From positions 1-57,421 of the forward strand of contig JAOAHH010000141.1 of NCBI GenBank assembly GCA_026415325.1: a stretch of DNA of 57,421 bases, read 5' to 3'. The position numbers were made by a program, and so were the translations under genes. The notes beneath the pieces are model-generated. The model did no database searches and was not told the origin of the DNA. It worked only from the letters and a program-made list of their open reading frames with translations. Each line of letters opens with the position of its first letter. Position 1 is the stretch's first letter. Shown here piece by piece: positions 51,847 to 57,421 of the stretch. The DNA comes from Thermodesulfobacteriota bacterium (GTDB lineage: Bacteria; Desulfobacterota; WTBG01; CAIYCZ01; CAIRTM01).

Positions 51847-53217
51847 ATGTTTTTCAAACAGTTTAAGGTCGAAGGGTTGGGATGCCTTTCCTACATGATC
51901 GGCTGCCCGATGGCTGGACAGGCAATCGTCGTTGACCCCAAGCGCGATATCGACGATTACCTCCAAACCGCGGCCGCATACGGCATGGTTATAACCGGCA
52001 TTATCGACACCCATGTGCATGCCGACCACATCTCAGGGGCACAGGAGCTCAAAGCTGCAACTGGTGCACCAATCTTTATATCCCATGCTGCCGGGGTGCC
52101 GTACGACCACAAGCCGCTCCGTGAAGGGGATCGTTTGGTTGTCGGCAAGGCGATTATCGAGGTTGTAGCAACCCCGGGGCATACGCCGCATGCAGTGACC
52201 CTTGCTGTCACGGATCGTGCCCGTGGTGAAACGCCGCAGCTCCTTTTAACCGGCGACCTGTTGTTTGTCGGCAGCATCGGCAGACCTGACCTTGCCGGCG
52301 GTGAGCTTTTGGATGAGCAAATTGCAAATCTTTACAACAGTCTCCATACCAAATTGAGCACATTCCCTGATCTTGTGGAAATTTATCCTGCGCATGGTGA
52401 AGGGTCGCTGTGTGGCTCGGGAATCAGTGCAAAGCCCTCCTCCACACTTGGTTTTGAGCGTGCAACAAACCCTTATTTTCAGCTTTCCTTTGAAGAGTTT
52501 AAAAAAACACTCACAACCTCCCTTCCGGTGCGGCCGAAAAACTTTTCCCATATTATAGCTCAAAACCGCCAAGGTCCCGAGCTTGTGCGCAATCTACATA
52601 TACCGCAACGGCTTTCCGTTGCTCTCATAAAACAAGCCATTGCAGAAGGCGCTCTGGTTATTGATATACGCGAAGCAGCGGCATTTGGCGGTGCGCATAT
52701 CCCGGGAAGCATTAACGTCGGGTTTTCACCGCAATCGCCGACCTGGCTCGGCATGGTCGTTGACCCAGGCAGCCGGCTTATCATTATCGCCGCAAGCGTA
52801 AGCGATGCCGGGCAGGCGATCGTCGGTTTTCGGAGGGCTGGATACGATGGAATTGTCGGATATCATATTGGCATGAACGACTGGATTTTCAGCGGAGAGC
52901 AAGTCGGGTTTTTGCCGCAACTCTCAATCCATGGGCTTAAACAGGTGCTTGAAAAATACGGCGATCACATTGTACTTGACGTTCGCACCCCAGATGAATG
53001 GGAAGCAGGGCATATTCACGGCGCCGTGCATGTACCGCTGCATGAGCTTATTGAAAAAGGTTTCGATGCTTCTAAGGAAGCCCATATTTCTGTGATATGC
53101 CGTACCGGCTACCGTGCAAATATCGCGGCATCCTTGTTGAAATCCCGCGGATACCGGCATGTTTACAGTGTTATCGGCGGTATGACCGCATGGGAAAGAG
53201 CCGCTGCGCATGCATAA
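51847..53217 (+). CDS. MBL-fold persulfide-dioxygenase-like protein fused to two rhodanese domains
   Basis: The 456-residue protein begins with an MBL domain: THVHADHISGAQEL near 57-70, GHTPHAVTL near 112, LTGDLLFVGSIGRPDLAGG near 135-153, and YPAHGEGS near 180. This is the ETHE1/CstB-like persulfide hydrolase pattern. Two rhodanese domains follow. The first (about 255-345) reads IIIAASVSD where the catalytic Cys loop should be and is probably inactive. The second (about 365-456) has ICRTGYRA with its active Cys. Sulfane-sulfur handling is likely, and it fits the NifS/NifU genes downstream. Confidence 0.9.
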   Translation: MFFKQFKVEGLGCLSYMIGCPMAGQAIVVDPKRDIDDYLQTAAAYGMVITGIIDTHVHADHISGAQELKAATGAPIFISHAAGVPYDHKPLREGDRLVVGKAIIEVVATPGHTPHAVTLAVTDRARGETPQLLLTGDLLFVGSIGRPDLAGGELLDEQIANLYNSLHTKLSTFPDLVEIYPAHGEGSLCGSGISAKPSSTLGFERATNPYFQLSFEEFKKTLTTSLPVRPKNFSHIIAQNRQGPELVRNLHIPQRLSVALIKQAIAEGALVIDIREAAAFGGAHIPGSINVGFSPQSPTWLGMVVDPGSRLIIIAASVSDAGQAIVGFRRAGYDGIVGYHIGMNDWIFSGEQVGFLPQLSIHGLKQVLEKYGDHIVLDVRTPDEWEAGHIHGAVHVPLHELIEKGFDASKEAHISVICRTGYRANIAASLLKSRGYRHVYSVIGGMTAWERAAAHA

Positions 53218-53293
53218 AGCACCGCTGCACGGCAATGGCTCATTACAATGCGCAATCTCTGATACACTGCGTTAAAAAAGGAGTATGGTTCCA

Positions 53294-54130
53294 ATGGAAT
53301 TCTTCATCGTCTATAGCTCTCCTGCCGGTTCGACTAAAAAGGTTGCACGGGCAATGAACGAAATCCTTTGGAAACAAGGCATGAAAACCTTTGCAGCAGA
53401 CCTTGCAGACCCAATCGCAACCGCAACCGTGCTGCGCCATATTGCTGCATCAGAAGACCACTGCCTGTGCATTGGCTCACCGGTCTATGCCTGCCATGCG
53501 GTGCCGCCGGTAACGTCGTTTATCGCCGAGCTTCCTGCAAAAAAAAACTGTTGTGCCGTGCCGTTTATAACGTGGGGCTGTGTCACCAGCGGACTTGCCC
53601 TCTATGAAATGGCAGAAGCGCTGGTTCAGAAAGGCTACCACATAGCCGGAGCTGCCTCACTGCCTGCTGAACACTCCATGCTCTGGCAAGCAGAGCACCC
53701 GCTTGGCAAGGGCAGACCAGACGAACAGGACATTGCTGCAGCGCAAGCATTTATCACAAAAATATCCAAAAACATTGCTGACCAGATCGCGGGAATCGAG
53801 CCAACCACCTTAAACTACCAGCCTGAATTGCTCAGGGAAACGATGCGGAACCTAAGCCTCGATGCGGTGCGGGAGATGCTGCCACGGAAAACTGTTGATG
53901 CCACGCGGTGCACCCAATGCAATATCTGTATGGCAGCCTGTCCTGCTGCAGCCATTACGCTTGACCCGTATCCGACATTTGGTCCGGCGTGTTTTCTGTG
54001 CTACCGGTGTGTTCGCCTCTGCCCTGAACATGCGATCATGGCCGACTTTTCCACCATGGAAGCAGGGCTGCGGCAGCGCGCCGCAATGTTTCAAGAAAAG
54101 GCAGAACCGCGATTCTTTTTTAAACAATAA
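53294..54130 (+). CDS. EFR1-type flavodoxin-ferredoxin protein
   Basis: The 278-residue protein has an N-terminal flavodoxin-like domain (IVYSSPAGSTKKVARAM near 4-20, CIGSPVYACHAVPPVTSF near 64) and a C-terminal 2x[4Fe-4S] ferredoxin (CTQCNICMAACPAAAI near 211 and CFLCYRCVRLCPEHAI near 237). This is the EFR1 layout of anaerobe electron-transfer proteins. An ATG at 53285 is in frame, but the AAAGGAG site lies 1 base before it and 10 before 53294, so the latter is preferred. It is flanked by the persulfide and split-barrel genes. Confidence 0.88.
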   Translation: MEFFIVYSSPAGSTKKVARAMNEILWKQGMKTFAADLADPIATATVLRHIAASEDHCLCIGSPVYACHAVPPVTSFIAELPAKKNCCAVPFITWGCVTSGLALYEMAEALVQKGYHIAGAASLPAEHSMLWQAEHPLGKGRPDEQDIAAAQAFITKISKNIADQIAGIEPTTLNYQPELLRETMRNLSLDAVREMLPRKTVDATRCTQCNICMAACPAAAITLDPYPTFGPACFLCYRCVRLCPEHAIMADFSTMEAGLRQRAAMFQEKAEPRFFFKQ

Positions 54131-54206
54131 CCCTTTCTGCTCAGGCATGCCTTACATTTTTCAATTGGACCAGATGGAGCAGGCATTAAAATAGAAAGGA
54201 AAGACG

Positions 54207-54833
54207 ATGGGCTCGACATCTGACACAGAAAAAAACATCCTCTCCCGGCAGATCCAAAAAAACACCAAAACCAAAGAAGAAATCGAGCAGGATATCCGGG
54301 CATTTTTAAACGAAGCAAGCAGCGGTCCCGGCACAAGTAATAAGCCTGGCTGCCCGCTCAAGCATGGCCTGGCCTGCGTGCTGGCAACAGTGCACAACGG
54401 GATTCCCCGCGCAACGCCGATTGACTTTTTCGCCGACGGATTAACTATCTGGTGCGCAGGCGAGCCGGGGTTAAAAATCCGCAACATCCGTTCAAACCCC
54501 AAGGTCGCCGTTGGTATTTACCATCCTATGGACCACAGCCGTTTAAACCGTAGCCTGCAGATCAGCGGCACCGCAACGTTGCTGAGCTACGGCGACGACC
54601 CGGATGCCTTTATTGAACGACTGAAAATCATGGGCATCTACGATGCGGCTGCGAAAATCATCAAGGAAATGTACACGGCGCAAGGAAAACAGTGTGACAA
54701 CTTCGAACAAGAACTCATCAACCATCTGCGGCGTTTTAACCTTATCAAAATCGAGCCTGAAGAAATAACTATGCTCCGCATCCATCCGACAGAAGGCACC
54801 GAAAAAAATGTATGGAAGCGGGAGGAACGGTAA
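54207..54833 (+). CDS. Flavin split-barrel protein (PNPOx-like), copy 2
   Basis: The 208-residue protein has an N-terminal coiled segment of about 30 residues, a Cys (KPGCPLKHGL near 47), then ACVLATVHNGIPRATPIDFF and LTIWCAGEPGLKIRNIRSNP, and the motif PMDHSRLNRSLQISGTATL near 110. These segments line up with the protein at 51222, so the two are paralogues. The binding site for FMN, F420 or haem cannot be resolved by eye. An AAAGGAAAG site precedes the ATG. Confidence 0.8.
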   Translation: MGSTSDTEKNILSRQIQKNTKTKEEIEQDIRAFLNEASSGPGTSNKPGCPLKHGLACVLATVHNGIPRATPIDFFADGLTIWCAGEPGLKIRNIRSNPKVAVGIYHPMDHSRLNRSLQISGTATLLSYGDDPDAFIERLKIMGIYDAAAKIIKEMYTAQGKQCDNFEQELINHLRRFNLIKIEPEEITMLRIHPTEGTEKNVWKREER

Positions 54834-54929
54834 AGCAACAACCACGACCTGTAAGCTTGAAAAAACTCGTTTTTTCCGATACCATATACCCATGCTTTCA
54901 CTCTGATGTTTGAAAAGGAGGTAAAGGCG

Positions 54930-55166
54930 ATGCCGATTTATGAGTATGAATGCACTGCATGTGGAACGGTCACCGAGGTACTCACAATAACCGGCAACAC
55001 CGATACAATTCCTCGCTGCTCAGCATGCGGATCAACGTTTCTTAATAAAAAAATCTCTGTAACCACTATTCCGACCCATCCTTCGCCAACCGACGGCAAC
55101 CGCTGCAGCACGTGCGATGAAACCTCATGCAACGCCTCATGGTGCTGTGCTGCTCAAAACCGCTGA
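54930..55166 (+). CDS. FmdB-type zinc-ribbon protein
   Basis: The 78-residue protein starts MPIYEYECTACG, the regulatory zinc-ribbon (FmdB) signature, with a second pair CSACGS near 31 giving a four-Cys zinc site. The C-terminal half adds five more Cys (CSTCDETSCNASWCC), unusual for the family. ATG 54930 has an AAGGAGG site; an earlier ATG at 54906 is in frame but lacks one. The role is often guessed as regulatory; here it accompanies Fe-S assembly genes. Confidence 0.85.
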   Translation: MPIYEYECTACGTVTEVLTITGNTDTIPRCSACGSTFLNKKISVTTIPTHPSPTDGNRCSTCDETSCNASWCCAAQNR

Positions 55167-55178
55167 CAAAGAACGCTT

Positions 55179-55649
55179 ATGCTGCAGATTTCAATTCCGG
55201 GTTTTGGCGATCTTGTGCTTGAATATCTCGTCGTTGACTTTAACGGCACGCTTTCCTGCGACGGCAGGCTGCTGCCCGGCGTCAGGGGTCGTCTGCGCAG
55301 GCTTTCACAACCCCTTGCGGTGCATGTGCTGACTGCCGACACCTTCAAAACCTGCGCCGCCGAGCTTGCCCGGCTTCCCGTGCAGGTCGCGGTCATGCCG
55401 CCGCGAAATCAGGACCGGGCAAAAGCGGCTTATATAAAAAAGCTCGGGCCGCGGCGCTGCGTCTGTATCGGCAACGGCCGCAATGACGTCATGATGCTTA
55501 AAAACGCAGCCTTGGGGATTGCGGTGATTAACGAAGAGGGCGCTGCGGCACATGCATGTGCGGCTGCGGATATTATCACGCGAGACATCCTGAGCGCCCT
55601 TGACCTGCTGACAAAGCCAAAGCGCCTTGTAGCAACGCTGAGGGTGTAA
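55179..55649 (+). CDS. Soluble HAD-family P-type-ATPase-like protein
   Basis: The 156-residue HAD-fold protein has VVDFNGTLSCDG (D-x-N-G-T, near 19), HVLTADT near 49, and CVCIGNGRNDVMMLKNA near 95. The order resembles the phosphorylation core of P-type ATPases without any membrane or actuator domain, as in COG4087. The Asn in D-F-N replaces the second Asp of phosphatase HADs, so a simple phosphatase role is doubtful. It lies 12 bases after the zinc-ribbon gene. Confidence 0.82.
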   Translation: MLQISIPGFGDLVLEYLVVDFNGTLSCDGRLLPGVRGRLRRLSQPLAVHVLTADTFKTCAAELARLPVQVAVMPPRNQDRAKAAYIKKLGPRRCVCIGNGRNDVMMLKNAALGIAVINEEGAAAHACAAADIITRDILSALDLLTKPKRLVATLRV

Positions 55650-55683
55650 AAAGTGAAGCGTAAGCCCTGAGAAACAACGTATC

Positions 55684-56196
55684 ATGGGCGAAAAAAATAT
55701 AGTGCTTTGCGCTTCACAAACTGATGTCATCATGAAAACCGACAACCACGATTGGAAAAAAGCCTACGCTCCTGCTGCTCAGCACGAGCTTGAAGAGCAT
55801 CAGGGTCCGGTGCTCTTTTACAACGAGATCGTAATCGACCACTTTACCAATCCGCGCAACGTCGGCGAGATACCCGATGCCGATGGATATGCGCTGGTCG
55901 GCGATCCTTCCTGCGGCGATCAGATGAAGCTGTGGATCAAGGTTGAAAACGGCATCATTACGGATATCAAATTCAAATCATTTGGCTGCCCGGGCGCGAT
56001 CGCCACAAGCAGTATGGCAACTACCCTTGCCCTCGCCAAACCCATTGCTGCTGCAAAACAATTGACCGACGATGACGTAATCAGCGCTCTCGGCGGCATC
56101 CCAGAAAACAAGCGTCACTGCTCCCTCATGGGCATTGCCGCACTTCATGCCGCGATCAGAGACTATGAAACAAAACACGCCTGTTTTGCTGCTTGA
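55684..56196 (+). CDS. NifU/IscU-type Fe-S scaffold protein
   Basis: The 170-residue protein has the scaffold core from about residue 43: FYNEIVIDHFTNPRNVGEIP, GDPSCGDQMKLWIKV (Cys with Asp), FKSFGCPGAIATSS and NKRHCSLMG, giving the three cluster-binding Cys and the Asp. The N-terminal about 40 residues are extra; an ATG at 55732 would shorten them, and neither start has a strong ribosome site. There is no C-terminal NfU domain. The NifS gene follows at 16 bases. Confidence 0.93.
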   Translation: MGEKNIVLCASQTDVIMKTDNHDWKKAYAPAAQHELEEHQGPVLFYNEIVIDHFTNPRNVGEIPDADGYALVGDPSCGDQMKLWIKVENGIITDIKFKSFGCPGAIATSSMATTLALAKPIAAAKQLTDDDVISALGGIPENKRHCSLMGIAALHAAIRDYETKHACFAA

Positions 56197-56211
56197 AGAG
56201 CCCCCAAACCA

Positions 56212-57366
56212 ATGCCCATGATTTATCTCGACCACAACGCGACCACACCGCTCGATCCCAGGGTACTGAAAACCATGCTGCCGTTTTTTAAAAAATCATT
56301 TGGCAATCCATCATCCTATCACCGGCACGGCAGGGAAGCCCGGGAAGCGCTAGAAAAAGCGCGGCACACCGTTGCACACCTTCTTGGTGCCATGCCGCGG
56401 GAAATCGTGTTCACGAGCAGCGCAACCGAAGCGAACAATCTTGCCCTGCGCGGCGTTGTTCGTGCGCTGCGCAATAAGGGACGCCATATTATTACTTCAT
56501 CTATAGAACACCATGCGGTGTTGAAAACCTGCCGTGCGCTTGAACAGGATGGCTGTCAGATCACCTTTCTGCCGGTTGACGGGTGCGGACGGGTCGATCC
56601 CAATACGGTTTCCCGAGCAATTCGTCGCGATACGATCCTGATCACCATTATGTACGCTCATAATGAAACCGGGGTCATACAGCCGATTTCTGATATCAGC
56701 CGCATTGCCCGCAGCCACAATATTATCTTTCATACCGATGCCGTGCAGGCATTCGGGAAAATACCGATTCCTCCTGCAAGAGAACTCTGCGACCTCATGT
56801 CGCTGTCATCCCACAAAATCTACGGCCCGAAAGGGGCAGGCGCATTGTACATAAAGAGAGGAACTCCGATCTCTCCCCTCCTCACCGGCGGTCATCATGA
56901 ACACGGGCTGCGCGCGGGGACCGAAAACGTGCCCGCGATCGTGGGATTCGCCGCCGCAGCCGAGCACGCGGTAAAAGACTGCGGCAAGGAAGCGGTAAGG
57001 CTTGCCGCATTGCGGAACCGGCTTGAAGCGCTGCTCATTGACTCTGTGCCGGACATCTCTATCAACGGCAAAGGAGTGGAGCGCATCCCGAACACAACCA
57101 ACGTGAGCTTTCTTTCGGTTGAAAGCGAGTCCGTCCTTCTGCATCTTGACCTGCTCGGTATCTGCGCGTCCGCGGGTTCTGCCTGCACCACCGGTGATCC
57201 TGAACCATCGCATGTCCTGCTTGCAATGGGCTGTACCCCGCAGCAGGCACAAGGCGCGGTGCGCTTTTCTTTGGGGAAAAGCACAACAGCGCGCGATATT
57301 GATACCGTTGCCGCTGTCCTTACGGATATCGTTAAAAAACTGCGCTCGATTTCAAGTGTTGCTTAG
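56212..57366 (+). CDS. NifS/IscS-type cysteine desulfurase
   Basis: The 384-residue PLP enzyme takes sulfur from cysteine for Fe-S assembly on the scaffold just upstream. Visible motifs are MIYLDHNATTPLDPRV (start), SSATEANNLALRG, HNETGVIQPI near 144, HTDAVQAFGKI near 174, the PLP-lysine SLSSHKIYGPKG near 200, and the catalytic-Cys loop SAGSACTTGDPEPSHVL near 322. Its short Cys loop fits the NifS/IscS class rather than SufS. It is the last complete gene of the cluster. Confidence 0.96.
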   Translation: MPMIYLDHNATTPLDPRVLKTMLPFFKKSFGNPSSYHRHGREAREALEKARHTVAHLLGAMPREIVFTSSATEANNLALRGVVRALRNKGRHIITSSIEHHAVLKTCRALEQDGCQITFLPVDGCGRVDPNTVSRAIRRDTILITIMYAHNETGVIQPISDISRIARSHNIIFHTDAVQAFGKIPIPPARELCDLMSLSSHKIYGPKGAGALYIKRGTPISPLLTGGHHEHGLRAGTENVPAIVGFAAAAEHAVKDCGKEAVRLAALRNRLEALLIDSVPDISINGKGVERIPNTTNVSFLSVESESVLLHLDLLGICASAGSACTTGDPEPSHVLLAMGCTPQQAQGAVRFSLGKSTTARDIDTVAAVLTDIVKKLRSISSVA

Positions 57367-57382
57367 CACAGGGAAGAGCACT

Positions 57383-57421
57383 ATGCGTCTGGCCATTTTT
57401 TCGGGCAACAACGTTTCGCCG
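57383..57421 (+). CDS. Start of a gene, 3' truncated by the window edge
   Basis: ATG 57383 follows a GGGAAGAG ribosome site and opens MRLAIFSGNNVSP before the sequence ends. The short start is similar to NifX/NifB-type dinitrogenase Fe-Mo-cofactor-family proteins, which often begin with a strand, then a VSPHFG segment. Thirteen residues are too few to be sure. Confidence 0.35.
   Translation, partial: MRLAIFSGNNVSP

Overview
The window reads as a chromosomal segment of a Gram-negative, probably anaerobic bacterium. Evidence for an outer membrane is two beta-barrel-type proteins, several lipoproteins, an RND-type exporter and a yajC-secD-secF set. Evidence for anaerobic, energy-saving metabolism is a phosphofructokinase with pyrophosphate-type motifs, several 2x[4Fe-4S] ferredoxin modules and a NifU/NifS-type Fe-S assembly pair. 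No rRNA, tRNA, CRISPR array or intact insertion sequence was seen. The phylum cannot be fixed from the sequence alone; an uncultured lineage near Desulfobacterota or Omnitrophota would fit, but that is inference.

Layout. 0-4.3 kb (+): end of an unknown gene, a GT4 glycosyltransferase, a WecA/MraY-type phosphosugar transferase, an MBL-fold hydrolase and an M29 aminopeptidase. 4.3-9.4 kb (-): a beta-helix lipoprotein and the N-degron set clpS-clpA-aat. 9.5-10.6 kb: queA. 10.6-14.9 kb is visibly more AT-rich: purC, a large protein with a PEPCK/HPr-kinase-type P-loop, an MpsC-like (DUF2294) gene, strong terminators and the relic of a DDE transposase. 14.9-18.1 kb: an orphan lipoprotein, a possible decayed gene and a ferredoxin-DUF169 fusion. 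18.2-21.1 kb (-): a soluble ABC ATPase, a Cys-rich P-loop GTPase and a Cys-rich Fe-S protein, with an Rrf2 regulator next to them. Both transcription units have near-consensus promoters overlapped by inverted repeats. 21.6-23 kb: glmM.

23-37.6 kb (-) is the most striking region. A sensor kinase and a sigma-54 response regulator are followed by genes for a YCF48 propeller lipoprotein, an RND/MMPL exporter, a small cupredoxin-like protein, DUF1302 and DUF1329 envelope proteins and, after a terminator, a 1038-residue LVIVD propeller protein. The gap between the regulator and the first target gene holds two 16-bp dyads exactly 21 bp apart and candidate -24/-12 elements. Together these suggest a self-contained, sigma-54-controlled envelope transport system.

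37.6-48.8 kb: yajC-secD-secF, moeA, aspS, PPi-type pfk, a small ferredoxin, a porin with a His/Asp/Glu-rich loop plus a small Cys/His membrane protein (possibly metal-related), and enolase. 49-57.4 kb (+): a dense run of redox and sulfur genes: DUF4405 membrane protein, Mrp ATPase, DUF364 protein, two related flavin split-barrel proteins flanking an MBL-double-rhodanese fusion and a flavodoxin-ferredoxin protein, an FmdB zinc ribbon, a soluble HAD protein, NifU, NifS and the start of one more gene.
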